Virus record (IMG/VR): IMGVR_UViG_3300042453_000310
Span: 1-60,443 of that record
Source: a virus
Strand: one strand, 5' to 3'
Length of the DNA stretch: 60,443 nt
Shown here piece after piece: positions 25,700-33,493 of the stretch (its first letter is position 1; every line of letters begins with the position of its first letter). Both the position numbers and the translations under genes were made by a program. The notes beneath the pieces are model-generated. The model searched no databases. It worked only from the letters and a program-made list of their open reading frames with translations, and was not told the origin of the DNA.

Positions 25700-26140
25700 C
25701 TATGCCCTCGTTTTACCGCGAATAGCAATACCGTCAGCACGTTTGGAAGCAGAAGAAACCCTGCCGCCTTTTTTCATGTCAACCATATTGTCTTTGATTT
25801 TGCCCGGAGTGTCACTGCCATAAGCAGCGCGATCACGTTCTTTATACTCGGCAGAATCTTTGGCTTCTTGCAAACGGCGCTGGCGCTCGGACTCACGTTT
25901 AGCAGTCAAAGCATCCGACTCAGCCTGCTGTCGTTTAGCGCTGGGGGAACCTGCAAGGGATCGAATAACGCGCCCAGCTACATCTTTGCCACGTTGGGTA
26001 AGAGAGTCGCCCGCATCAGCTTCTGCTTTCGCTTCTTTTAGACGCGCTCGCTTGGCCAAATCCAATTCTTGCTTGTCGCCACGCGACAGATTATCGTATT
26101 TCTTCAAATACGTTTCGTCGTCTGCCAGTCTTGTAGCCAT
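25700..26140 (-). CDS. Charged helical virion-region protein, 146 aa
   Basis: The protein is a highly charged helix (LSRGDKQELDLAKRARLKEA, then ESERQRRLQEAKDSAEYKER) with a C-terminal MVDMKKGGRVSSASKRADGI AIRGKT motif. The KKGG-RV-S-ASKRADGIA-RGKT ending is very common in phage proteins of the packaging and neck region. I cannot assign a biochemical role. It lies in the row of small basic genes. Confidence 0.7.
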   Translation of the reverse strand: MATRLADDETYLKKYDNLSRGDKQELDLAKRARLKEAKAEADAGDSLTQRGKDVAGRVIRSLAGSPSAKRQQAESDALTAKRESERQRRLQEAKDSAEYKERDRAAYGSDTPGKIKDNMVDMKKGGRVSSASKRADGIAIRGKTRA

Positions 26141-26149
26141 GGTATGTCC

Positions 26150-26551
26150 TTAGCAGGTCTTGCCGCCCATTTTCATGGCGATCATCTTGCCTTTGGTTTT
26201 GCCTTTTTCAGCAATACCGTCTTTGCTAGGGGCGGCTGTTTTAACTTTGCCCATTGCCATACCGCCTTTTTTCATGCCTTTGCCGTCACCGATAAAAGCG
26301 GGCTTACCGTCTTTCATGGGCATACCGCCACCAGCCATTTTGGTTGCGCCTTTTTTCTTAGCCATCATTGCCATGAAGCCAGCATTCATTTTGGAAGCCA
26401 TAGTATCACCACCTTTTGAAAATTTGCGGTTTTTGTCCGCAGTTGTAAAATCCTTACCCACAGACTGCGGGACTCCTACTTTCTTAGCAAACGATGGCGA
26501 ATTTGCAATCGCTGCCATGAAATTGTGTTGCTTTTTGCTGGTGCTAGGCAT
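26150..26551 (-). CDS. Conserved phage protein with KKQHNFMAA motif, 133 aa
   Basis: From ATG 26551 the protein opens MPSTSKKQHNFMAAIANSPS, then FAKKVGVPQSVGKDFTTADK, a block conserved in countless phage small proteins. The rest is Met/Gly/Lys-rich repeats (KMAGGGMPMKDGKPAFIGDG) ending AIAEKGKTKGK-like sequence. The start at 26551 lies 2 bp from the end of the upstream gene; the longer frame to 26596 would overlap it. Function unknown. Confidence 0.7.
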   Translation of the reverse strand: MPSTSKKQHNFMAAIANSPSFAKKVGVPQSVGKDFTTADKNRKFSKGGDTMASKMNAGFMAMMAKKKGATKMAGGGMPMKDGKPAFIGDGKGMKKGGMAMGKVKTAAPSKDGIAEKGKTKGKMIAMKMGGKTC

Positions 26552-26552
26552 G

Positions 26553-26741
26553 TCAAACCTTAATGATCCAGCCTTTGCCAAATATAAAACCGACAACCAC
26601 TAAGCCAATCCAAATCAGCGCCTTCTCTACAATGGTCTTACCAACCATCTTATAGAACTCGCCAGACATCTCTTCGATAGCCATCTTTGCCGCTTTACGG
26701 GCAATGGCTTCTTCACGCTCTGTCAATTCAATTTCATTCAT
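26553..26741 (-). CDS. Small tail-anchored membrane protein, 62 aa
   Basis: A charged N-terminal helix (IELTEREEAIARKAAKMAIE) leads into one transmembrane segment near residues 42-58 (ALIWIGLVVVGFIFGKGWII). It is far from the lysis cassette but in the same late operon. It could be a virion membrane-interacting or accessory holin-like protein. No family is recognised with certainty. Confidence 0.65.
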   Translation of the reverse strand: MNEIELTEREEAIARKAAKMAIEEMSGEFYKMVGKTIVEKALIWIGLVVVGFIFGKGWIIKV

Positions 26742-26742
26742 A

Positions 26743-26997
26743 TCAGCATTTCCAAGCCTTGAGGCTTTTGTTGATCCGTGAATTTGGGTCTTTGGCCGTC
26801 TTCTCGCTGGTTAGCTTCTTCTTCATGCCTTCCATACGGGCGCAGAAAGAGTCGCGGCGTTTGCCGCCCTCTGGTTGAGGTGCTTTCAACCCCGGTTTGC
26901 CCGGATTGGCTTTGTTGTAGGAAGCCCGACCCTTGGCGTTCAAGCCGCCCTTGTCCGATTTGCCTTCTTTCCTCTGCCATGCTGGTGACTTTGCCAT
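26743..26997 (-). CDS. Conserved small Cys-containing phage protein, 84 aa
   Basis: The sequence MAKSPAWQRKEGKSDKGGLN, AKGRASYNKANPGKPGLKAP, FCARMEGMKKKLTSEKTAKD and PNSRINKSLKAWKC is a strongly conserved small protein seen in cyanophages and many other environmental phages. Its function is unknown (I believe it corresponds to a named DUF, probably DUF6321). I chose ATG 26997, where the conserved block begins; the upstream extension belongs to the overlapping adhesin gene. Confidence 0.8.
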   Translation of the reverse strand: MAKSPAWQRKEGKSDKGGLNAKGRASYNKANPGKPGLKAPQPEGGKRRDSFCARMEGMKKKLTSEKTAKDPNSRINKSLKAWKC

Positions 26998-26998
26998 T

Positions 26999-28576
26999 TT
27001 ATATCCTAAACCCAAAACCAAAAGCAATGGTATTACCACCACCCCCAACTGCTACATCACTAAAATCCCATCCTAGATTATTACCTGCATTTACGTTTGT
27101 TGACGCGGTGGCATCAAAAATTGCGCCGCCCGTAGCGTTGCTGTCTTGAATCGTTAAATACTCAACAGTGTTTGTTCCACTAGCATCAGAGATGGTGGCC
27201 CGTGTTCCGGGCGTTGTTGCTGACAGAAACTTCTGGTTTGTACCTGATGTGCCAAATGCTCCAACAGTGCTTGTTGTACCTGACTTGAGTTTCAACGTGC
27301 CGTTGGTCATTGTGAGCGTACTTGTCACAGACAAAGCATCTTGACATTCCCATGCCCCGCCAATACCGTTAATTGTGACGTTTGCCGGAAAACTAAAGCC
27401 GTTTGACGTAATTGTTTTTGTACCAGATGTTGCAGAAAAAGCAACTGTGCCTGTGCCTGCGCCTAGTAAAGTCGTGCCACCCCAATTCCAGTTGCCAAAA
27501 ACCAAAATTGAGTTTTGAATGGAAACCGTACCAGTAAACCCTGTAAAGTTTACATTTTTATAAGCACCGCTAGTTGTTGACAAGTTAACTTGATCCGAAC
27601 CAGCCGTGACATCTACACTGATCGAGTTGGCTTCACCCGCAGCACCAAAAATTACACCCCGTGTGCCCGTTGTGGCATTGGTCGTAAGTTGAATTAGCGG
27701 GTTGGTTCCTGTGACTGTCAGGTTGGTGGCTGTTGATGTTGTAAACAACGTAGCGGCAGTGTTCAGCAAAACAAACTTACCAGTCGATCCAAACGCAAAT
27801 GTTCTGACGTTGCTGTTGCTTGAGCTAACAGAGCCAAACGTGGCTGTATAGCCGTTCAAGTCAAGTGTGCCGTTGGTCAATGTGCAAGCACGTGTAGAAC
27901 CAGAAGTCAATGCGGCTTGAAGCTGCCAAGTACCGCCTACTCCGTTAAAGGTGAATGGGCGGTCAAAGGTTACGCCAGCAGTGTCAATTGTTTTTGTGCC
28001 TGATGTAGCGGCAAACGTAAGAGCGTTTGCAGTAGCGGTTGCCGACATCCCCGTAGACGCTTTAAAATTTCCATAAATAGTCGCTGGGGTTGTCCCAAGC
28101 GCTCCAGCATACCCTGTTGGATTTGTGCCATCGGTAAAATCTAAATTTCTATATGCTGGTGCAGTACCCAAACTCAAAGTTCCCGTGCCAGCAGTAATCC
28201 TAAACGAAATACTGTTAGCTTCCGTAACTGTTCCTGGTTGAAGTGTCCTCGCCGTTGCACTTGAGTCAGTGCAAATAATCAAAGGCGTACCAGTGACCGT
28301 CATGGTCGTAGCGCCAGTGAAGATCGTGCCCGTGCTGTTCAATGAGATCGTATTTGTGCCAAAAGCAAGCGTGCCCGTAAACCCCGTCATGGTCAAAGTT
28401 TGAATTGTTGGGCTGATGTCAAGCGTGACTGTGCCAGCGCCAGAGTTGGCGTCAAACGTTGCAGTGTCACCAGAACCCGGCACAGACGCGCCAGAAGCCC
28501 CGCCAGAGGTCGCAGACCAGTTGGTTGTGCTGTTCCAGTCACCTGTGCCGCCTGTTACCCAAAATCGTGCAGCCAT
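26999..28576 (-). CDS. Repetitive beta-structure adhesin/fibre protein, 525 aa
   Basis: The protein starts ARFWVTGGTGDWNSTTNWSA and then repeats Thr/Gly/Asn-rich beta units (GTKTIDTAGVTFDRPFTFNG, GTKTITSNGFSFPANVTING), with repeated 'NLTVTGT-P-I' and 'L-GTLDLNGYTATFGSV' type blocks. This is the pattern of a beta-helix or autotransporter-like passenger domain. The C-terminus (NNLGWDFSDVAVGGGGNTIA) resembles other phage surface proteins. It is probably a capsid or tail surface fibre. No enzymatic residues are visible. Confidence 0.65.
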   Translation of the reverse strand: MAARFWVTGGTGDWNSTTNWSATSGGASGASVPGSGDTATFDANSGAGTVTLDISPTIQTLTMTGFTGTLAFGTNTISLNSTGTIFTGATTMTVTGTPLIICTDSSATARTLQPGTVTEANSISFRITAGTGTLSLGTAPAYRNLDFTDGTNPTGYAGALGTTPATIYGNFKASTGMSATATANALTFAATSGTKTIDTAGVTFDRPFTFNGVGGTWQLQAALTSGSTRACTLTNGTLDLNGYTATFGSVSSSNSNVRTFAFGSTGKFVLLNTAATLFTTSTATNLTVTGTNPLIQLTTNATTGTRGVIFGAAGEANSISVDVTAGSDQVNLSTTSGAYKNVNFTGFTGTVSIQNSILVFGNWNWGGTTLLGAGTGTVAFSATSGTKTITSNGFSFPANVTINGIGGAWECQDALSVTSTLTMTNGTLKLKSGTTSTVGAFGTSGTNQKFLSATTPGTRATISDASGTNTVEYLTIQDSNATGGAIFDATASTNVNAGNNLGWDFSDVAVGGGGNTIAFGFGFRI

Positions 28577-28578
28577 AT

Positions 28579-28749
28579 TTATTCCTCAACAGGCTCATCA
28601 ACCACAGGTGGGGGATTCTTGACAAAATCATCCCACTTGTCGTAACGGGCTTGCTTCATGGCCTCAATCTCAGCATCCGTCAGGCCGTGGTCATCCGCCA
28701 AATGCAAGGCATCTGTAAACCCGTTAATGGTGAAATCAATTCTTATCAT
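28579..28749 (-). CDS. Small acidic protein, 56 aa
   Basis: From ATG 28749 the protein reads MIRIDFTINGFTDALHLADD, then HGLTDAEIEAMKQARYDKWD and ends PPPVVDEPVEE. The D-H-x-L-T-D-A-E-I-E-x-M motif is frequent in short phage proteins downstream of capsid genes. A longer frame to 28842 exists but overlaps the upstream gene; the chosen start is 1 bp from its stop. It may be a fibre or head accessory protein; function unknown. Confidence 0.65.
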   Translation of the reverse strand: MIRIDFTINGFTDALHLADDHGLTDAEIEAMKQARYDKWDDFVKNPPPVVDEPVEE

Positions 28750-28750
28750 G

Positions 28751-29008
28751 TTAGTAAATACGCAACAAATTAGTAGCTGTAGTACCTGTAGACCAGACGC
28801 GGATAACTTGCACTGGGATGACTTGTCCCGGTTGTAGGCCAATAAAAGTTGTATCGTCGCCTTGTGCAGTTGTTACTTTGACATTGCCTGTTCCACCCAC
28901 GTAAATAACAGAGGGCGTATCTAAATAAAGTGTATCACTTGCCGAAAAAGTAGTAGCCCCGCCCGGGAACATTGGGAATGTTGGGCTGTAATTAGTTTGT
29001 CGTCCCAT
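28751..29008 (-). CDS. Small head-associated beta protein, 85 aa
   Basis: The protein is MGRQTNYSPTFPMFPGGATT then a compact beta-rich domain (IYVGGTGNVKVTTAQGDDTT, GQVIPVQVIRVWSTGTTATN). AAAGGAG lies 9 bp upstream of ATG 29008 and immediately follows a terminator U-run, so this gene may be transcribed by readthrough or from its own site. Size and position just after the capsid genes suggest a decoration or minor head protein. Confidence 0.65.
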   Translation of the reverse strand: MGRQTNYSPTFPMFPGGATTFSASDTLYLDTPSVIYVGGTGNVKVTTAQGDDTTFIGLQPGQVIPVQVIRVWSTGTTATNLLRIY

Positions 29009-29021
29009 AATCAATCTCCTT

Positions 29022-29047
29022 TAAAAAAAGGGCCGAAGCCCCTTGGG
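29022..29047 (-). terminator. Rho-independent terminator
   Basis: On the minus strand AAGGGGC-TTCG-GCCC is followed by seven T. The UUCG tetraloop and U-run form a classical terminator directly after the 161-residue gene and before the ribosome site of the next gene. Confidence 0.85.
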
Positions 29048-29051
29048 TTGA

Positions 29052-29537
29052 TTAAGCAGTAGCTGGGTTAGCAACACCATCAGAGCCTTTAACAACATAC
29101 GTCACAGTCAATACGCCAGCACCAGAGGTAGCAGTGACGTTGGCCTGCGTAAACGTGATGTTTGCATCTGTCGTACCTACGTTGTTACACAATACTGCGC
29201 CAGCGGCGTTGTTATTGCCAAGTAAAATATTTACGATGCCCGTGTTTGTAAACACGCTTCCGTTTGCTGCTGTGTTAATGGCTGTGCCATTTACTTGCAA
29301 AACGTATGTGGGAGTTGTTGTTGCATAAGCAACTGTAGTATTAAACGCAGCGCTCAGAATCTGTGAGCCTGCGGGAATTGTAAAAGCCGCTGTAGCCGCC
29401 GTAATATCCGTGTACAGAATAGCTTTGGATTGCGAAACAATAGTCGCGCCCAAGTTACGGATTGTGCCAGCAGTGGTGCCGGTTGTATTTTTAACAGTGC
29501 CAAGCAGCCAAGGGCCGAGGTGAGTAGCAAATCCCAT
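29052..29537 (-). CDS. Capsid-region structural protein, 161 aa
   Basis: The protein is Ala/Thr-rich and beta-like (GTIRNLGATIVSQSKAILYT, TIPAGSQILSAAFNTTVAYA, VLTVTYVVKGSDGVANPATA) with an N-terminal GPWLLGTVKNTTG block common in phage virion proteins. It has its own transcription neighbourhood: a terminator on each side (29634-29664 and 29022-29047). A head decoration or fibre function is plausible, and it may be highly expressed. Confidence 0.65.
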   Translation of the reverse strand: MGFATHLGPWLLGTVKNTTGTTAGTIRNLGATIVSQSKAILYTDITAATAAFTIPAGSQILSAAFNTTVAYATTTPTYVLQVNGTAINTAANGSVFTNTGIVNILLGNNNAAGAVLCNNVGTTDANITFTQANVTATSGAGVLTVTYVVKGSDGVANPATA

Positions 29538-29633
29538 GATATTTCCTTACATACAAGTTAGGCGCATCAATCTGTATGTCGTCAGCCGGGACTGTTTGAT
29601 GCACCGGAAAGCCCGGATTAAAGACAATATACA
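29538..29633 (-). promoter_or_regulatory. Leader with GCATCAA/TTGATGC inverted repeat
   Basis: Between the capsid terminator and the next gene, the DNA holds an inverted repeat (GCATCAA near 29566 and TTGATGC near 29598). It may be a leader hairpin or part of a promoter region; no clear -35/-10 pair was found. Confidence 0.3.
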
Positions 29634-29664
29634 CCAAAAGAAAAAGGGGCACAAGGCCCCTTTT
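29634..29664 (-). terminator. Strong terminator after the major capsid gene
   Basis: The minus strand reads GGGGCCTTGTGCCCC followed by TTTTTCTTTT, with A-rich sequence on the other side, so it can act in both directions. A second weaker stem (AATATTTC/GAAATATT) lies between it and the capsid stop. Confidence 0.85.
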
Positions 29665-29684
29665 CAAATATTTCCGAAGAAATA

Positions 29685-30596
29685 TTAGGACGAACCGGGT
29701 GAACCGAAGACACCCAGTGGATCAGAGAAGCCAAAGCTGTAACGCTCACGGGCTTTGTAACGCACGTTACCGGTGTCGAAGTCTCCATCCATTGACGTAG
29801 ACAAGGCCATACGTTCAAAGTGCTTCAAGCCGTTAGGAACGTCTGTGCATAAGAACCAAGCGTTTGTGTCGGTCAAATAGTGGTTAATTGTGTAACCTTC
29901 AGGGATTGAACCGTTGTTCTTCAACGCGTTGATGTCGTTGTCTGTTGTACCAACACGCAGGCTGGTTTCAAGCAAACGAGTAGCAACGAATTGAAGTGCT
30001 GGAGGCACGACCAATTTCCTAGGCTTAGCGGCGATCAACAGGCCACGCTCATCAGTCCAAGCGGCGATCTGAATCACAGCGTTTTCCAACGATGTTTCAT
30101 TCAAGTCAGCATTGGTTGAAGGACGGTTGCTGTTAGTGCCACCAGACACCAATGGGTGCGCTGTAGAGAACAGAGCAACACCATCACCACCGGGGAAAGA
30201 TGCACTAAAACCGTTGTTTAAGACGGATGCAGCTTTAACCTGCTTGGTGTAAGCCATAGCACGAGCCAAGCCCTTGGTGTAGCGAGCAGACAAGCTGTCG
30301 TACAAGTTATCTTCAACCGCTTCTTCAGTGATTGAGAAACCCAAGGCAATGGTTTCGTGGTTGTAGCGAGCCGTGAACGCTTCTTGCGCATTGTCATAAG
30401 CAATGGCAGAACCTTCGTTCTTGACAGGAGCCGCAGAGAAGCCAGACAATTTTGTCTCTTCTTCAAAGCTACGCTCAGATTTCTCTGTTTCGTAGATTTC
30501 TTTGTGCTCTTCGCCGTAGGTAGCGTACTGCAAGCCAAACAAGGCGTTGAGGCCCGGGAGCAGTTCTTTAAGTAGTTGTGCGCGTGAAATAGCCAT
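29685..30596 (-). CDS. Major capsid protein (HK97-fold type), 303 aa
   Basis: The protein forms the icosahedral shell. It shows the features of the Mu-like/HK97-fold family: an N-terminal helical arm (ISRAQLLKELLPGLNALFGL), an E-loop-like charged region (EIYETEKSERSFEEETKLSG), GFSITEEAVEDNLYDSLSAR, ALFSTAHPLVSGGTNSNRPS, and a C-terminal core (YKARERYSFGFSDPLGVFGS). Its length is usual, and a strong terminator follows it, consistent with high expression. The upstream neighbours are a capsid-associated protein and scaffold. Confidence 0.85.
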   Translation of the reverse strand: MAISRAQLLKELLPGLNALFGLQYATYGEEHKEIYETEKSERSFEEETKLSGFSAAPVKNEGSAIAYDNAQEAFTARYNHETIALGFSITEEAVEDNLYDSLSARYTKGLARAMAYTKQVKAASVLNNGFSASFPGGDGVALFSTAHPLVSGGTNSNRPSTNADLNETSLENAVIQIAAWTDERGLLIAAKPRKLVVPPALQFVATRLLETSLRVGTTDNDINALKNNGSIPEGYTINHYLTDTNAWFLCTDVPNGLKHFERMALSTSMDGDFDTGNVRYKARERYSFGFSDPLGVFGSPGSS

Positions 30597-30607
30597 GATT
30601 TAGCTCC

Positions 30608-31438
30608 TTATGCTGTTGCAGTTGCTGCGTAATACTCGTGCTGGCCAAAATTCAATTTAACCAGAATCTCTGGGAACTGATTAAAGACCAACGTTGAGCT
30701 TGCACCAAAAGCGGTGATGGGGGCTTGATTCAAAATCACAGTCGTCGCACCAGCCGCCGCTGCTGTATCTACAAAGGAGCCTGAAGCAATGTAATTGCCG
30801 TTAGAGTCCAATGAGCCTACATCAGTACCAACAGGCAACGCAAAAGGAATTGCGCTACAAGTAATGGTGGCGGTTGAAATGCTTGTGAATGTGGCAGTAC
30901 CAAGAGAGACTTCAGTATCTGGATTCAAACCCAACACACGCAAAGGCAGAGCATCTGTCGTTGCAGGCGTATCGCTTGGAGCTAGAACTGCGTTCTTTGA
31001 ATTACCAGTTGCAGTGTTACCAGTGTTGTTAATCATCGCCACGTTTTGGCCGACCATTGCACGAGCACCAGAAGCAACAGCAGTAGTAGCCGAGCAAACA
31101 ACAGCAGAAAACACAGTGTCAGGATCGTCACAAACGATACCAACGATGTCGCCCGCAGCAGTACTTGCTGGGTAATACTGAGAAAACGTCTTCTGTTTGG
31201 TCAACGGGTTAGTAAACGAGCATCCCAAAAAGACGCCGACTACCGTACCCAATGTACCAGTACTTACAGAAATACGTTCTAAGTTACCGCGAACTAAGGC
31301 CACAAGATCACCATAGAAGATGTTTGTAGCGTAGTTGTTGATGATTGCGTATTCACGAGTAGAACCCGCAAATACCTGACCTCCGATCAAGTTGATCGGT
31401 TTTAGCCCGTAAGGGGCGTCAATTACCGGATAAGCCAT
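30608..31438 (-). CDS. Capsid-associated protein (decoration candidate), 276 aa
   Basis: The opening YPVIDAPYGLKPINLIGGQV FAGSTREYAI and later GDLVALVRGNLERISVSTGT, GVFLGCSFTNPLTKQKTFSQ and FPEILVKLNFGQHEYYAATA match a beta-rich protein regularly encoded just before the capsid gene in environmental podoviruses. It is probably a head decoration or stabilising protein. No catalytic residues were seen. Confidence 0.7.
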   Translation of the reverse strand: MAYPVIDAPYGLKPINLIGGQVFAGSTREYAIINNYATNIFYGDLVALVRGNLERISVSTGTLGTVVGVFLGCSFTNPLTKQKTFSQYYPASTAAGDIVGIVCDDPDTVFSAVVCSATTAVASGARAMVGQNVAMINNTGNTATGNSKNAVLAPSDTPATTDALPLRVLGLNPDTEVSLGTATFTSISTATITCSAIPFALPVGTDVGSLDSNGNYIASGSFVDTAAAAGATTVILNQAPITAFGASSTLVFNQFPEILVKLNFGQHEYYAATATA

Positions 31439-31453
31439 AAAGACTCCTATAAA

Positions 31454-31912
31454 TTATTTAGAACCAGAACCAAATCCTGTTCCGCGACTTGTTGTTGACT
31501 TGCGATCAGCAAACAAGGGCATCCGAGGGTCATTATTTCGCATGAAATGATTGTCAACTGAATCCATCTGGTTTTGAGCTTGCTTGTTGTAATACTCAGC
31601 ACGAGCTTCAACGCGTTCCTTGGGAGCTTTGCAAAGCATCAGCCCACCAATTTCCACATTGCCGTTTGCGTTGTTGCCAAACAAGGCCAATTCTGGATGA
31701 TCCACTGCTTTCACCGGCTCATAGCCATCGCGCATCTGTAAGGACACGTTGTTGGCTAGTGGCTGACCTAGCACATGAGTCGCTACCCAGCGAAACGTGT
31801 AATCTGGATCAGGTGTCGGATCGGGCAAGTTGCTCGGCGGCACATATACCGTACGAGCAGATTTATCGCGTGACTTAGTGTCACGATTTGAGCGGTCAAT
31901 TGTTTCAGCCAT
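31454..31912 (-). CDS. Head-region protein, 152 aa
   Basis: The sequence PDPDYTFRWVATHVLGQPLA, SLQMRDGYEPVKAVDHPELA, IEIGGLMLCKAPKERVEARA-like and YYNKQAQNQMDSVDNHFMRN is a pattern seen between scaffold and capsid genes in many environmental phages. The C-terminus (KSTTSRGTGFGSGSK) is basic and flexible. A head-assembly role is inferred; I do not know a formal family name. Confidence 0.7.
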   Translation of the reverse strand: MAETIDRSNRDTKSRDKSARTVYVPPSNLPDPTPDPDYTFRWVATHVLGQPLANNVSLQMRDGYEPVKAVDHPELALFGNNANGNVEIGGLMLCKAPKERVEARAEYYNKQAQNQMDSVDNHFMRNNDPRMPLFADRKSTTSRGTGFGSGSK

Positions 31913-31913
31913 T

Positions 31914-32864
31914 TCAGTTCTCCAACTTTGCTACTTGAACAGCGTATTGCTGTGGGGTTAAACCAAATTTTTTCGCTAACGCTACTTGCGTTTGAGTTAG
32001 CCTAATTTTTCCTGCACTCGTAGAACGAGATACAGAGGCAACCACTGTCGTAGGTCGTTTTTGAACCTCACCAGACCTTGGCTTGTCATTTGCTTGCCCG
32101 AATAAATCCGGAAAAGTTGACTTCATGCGACCATCAATTTGGTCGAAATATTCAGCAGAGCGGGGATCCACTCCGTTTGTGACTAGTTTTTGATGCAGCC
32201 CTAGTGCGTAGCTGGTGTATTCCTCAAACCCTTGCTGTCCGAACCACTGGTTTTTTGCCTGCCAGCGCAGGGTTTTTTCGTCCGGTTCAGCCTTTGTGGG
32301 TTGGGCTTGTTGCGTTTGTACCTCAAAATTTTCTTCCTGTAAAGGGGTAGGACGATAATTTTTTACTTGTTCTGCACGAATCTTTGCATCCATCACAGCT
32401 TCTTGGGCTTCAATGATAGCGTCTGTGTCAAACGATTCTTGCGCTGCTTTGAGTTTGCTGCGGGCTTCTTTTAACTCAGACTCAGCTTTGCCTTTGGCTC
32501 CCTCAATGACAGCTTCCTGCCCTGTGTAGACGTTTTGTTTGAGGCGTTTGTTCTCCTCAATTAACTGCTGTGCAAGACGCTCAAGTTCTTGCTTTTCACG
32601 CATTGTTGCTTCTTTGACACGGCGCTCGTCGTGACGGGCGTGCGTTAGCTCTTTAATGCGTCCCTTGACTTTGTCAGAATAGGACTCGATTTCTTCATCG
32701 GTTGGATCAAGCACTTCACGGTCTAGGGGCTTGCGGCCCCTGTCACGTTCAGGCGTGTCGTCTTCAATTTCAATCTCTATCTCGTCTTCACCTTCTATTT
32801 CAAACTCAACGTTTGATGTCTTTTTATCCTCGACTTCGTCGGGGAACTTGTACGGTTCAGCCAT
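31914..32864 (-). CDS. Capsid scaffolding protein, 316 aa
   Basis: It has a very acidic N-terminus (EFEIEGEDEIEIEIEDDTPE), a long central coiled coil (KGRIKELTHARHDERRVKEA to LKAAQESFDTDAIIEAQEAV) and a basic C-terminal helix (KIRLTQTQVALAKKFGLTPQ) that would dock to the coat protein. This composition and its place between portal and coat genes are typical of scaffolds, which guide shell assembly and then leave. Confidence 0.8.
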   Translation of the reverse strand: MAEPYKFPDEVEDKKTSNVEFEIEGEDEIEIEIEDDTPERDRGRKPLDREVLDPTDEEIESYSDKVKGRIKELTHARHDERRVKEATMREKQELERLAQQLIEENKRLKQNVYTGQEAVIEGAKGKAESELKEARSKLKAAQESFDTDAIIEAQEAVMDAKIRAEQVKNYRPTPLQEENFEVQTQQAQPTKAEPDEKTLRWQAKNQWFGQQGFEEYTSYALGLHQKLVTNGVDPRSAEYFDQIDGRMKSTFPDLFGQANDKPRSGEVQKRPTTVVASVSRSTSAGKIRLTQTQVALAKKFGLTPQQYAVQVAKLEN

Positions 32865-32874
32865 ATTCTTCCTT

Positions 32875-33306
32875 TCAAGCGCGGGTTAAGCCGCGGGGGT
32901 CTTGCACAACAGCATCAACTTGGTCGTCGTTGATGAGACGAAACTCCTTGCCAAAAATCTTAAATCTTGTGCCGGAGTAAGTACGTACTAACACAAAGTC
33001 GCCCTCTTTACACCATGCTCCGTTAGGAAACTTGGCGGTGTCGTTGTACGCGTCGGGGCCGACTTTTAAAACAAACAACACAGTGGTTGCTGTTTCTTCA
33101 AGACGCATACCCTCAATAGGCCGGACTAAGTCCAGACTTGTACCGTCGATACGTTCAGAGATGTCAGGCACGGCGCAAAGAATCTTCCAACCTGTGGGGA
33201 TTGGGAGTTGCGTGGCCTTTAGCTCATCAGTAGCTTCAGGAGCATCCAGAGGCTGGATGGGTTCAGGCAGTGCAAGAGCACCGGGGGAGAGATCAAGATC
33301 ACTCAT
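32875..33306 (-). CDS. GroES-like co-chaperonin, 143 aa
   Basis: The domain from about residue 35 (IPTGWKILCAVPDISERIDG) through TTVLFVLKVGPDAYNDTAKF, GAWCKEGDFVLVRTYSGTRF and KIFGKEFRLINDDQVDAVVQ matches phage Cpn10-type proteins. Such proteins, like T4 gp31, replace or assist host GroES so that GroEL can fold the coat protein. No GroEL gene is present, so it must work with the host chaperonin. I chose ATG 33306, which overlaps the preceding stop as ATGAGTGA. Confidence 0.7.
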   Translation of the reverse strand: MSDLDLSPGALALPEPIQPLDAPEATDELKATQLPIPTGWKILCAVPDISERIDGTSLDLVRPIEGMRLEETATTVLFVLKVGPDAYNDTAKFPNGAWCKEGDFVLVRTYSGTRFKIFGKEFRLINDDQVDAVVQDPRGLTRA

Positions 33307-33493
33307 CGGATTGTTCAACTTTCTGTGCAAGGTCAAGTAAATAACGCTCTGCGAGGGCTAGACCCTGAATAATCCCGCAGAGTTTTTGGTACTCTTCAAA
33401 AGTACGGCACGAACCACCAGCCAAGTCATCAGCGTAGTTGTTCATGTCAGTGCGTATTTTTTCACGTAATACGCGTACGAAGTCTTGGATCAT
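33299..33493 (-). CDS. Small helical head-gene-cluster protein, 64 aa
   Basis: The protein is MIQDFVRVLREKIRTDMNNY followed by CRTFEEYQKLCGIIQGLALA ERYLLDLAQKVE, a small helical protein that regularly follows the portal gene in related phages. It overlaps the portal stop by 4 bp and the co-chaperonin start at the other end. The role is unknown, possibly in portal or capsid assembly. Confidence 0.75.
   Translation of the reverse strand: MIQDFVRVLREKIRTDMNNYADDLAGGSCRTFEEYQKLCGIIQGLALAERYLLDLAQKVEQSDE

Noticed and set aside
28579-28842. 87-residue frame with N-terminal extension
   Set aside because: The first 31 residues overlap the upstream structural gene; the ATG at 28749 gives the conserved protein.
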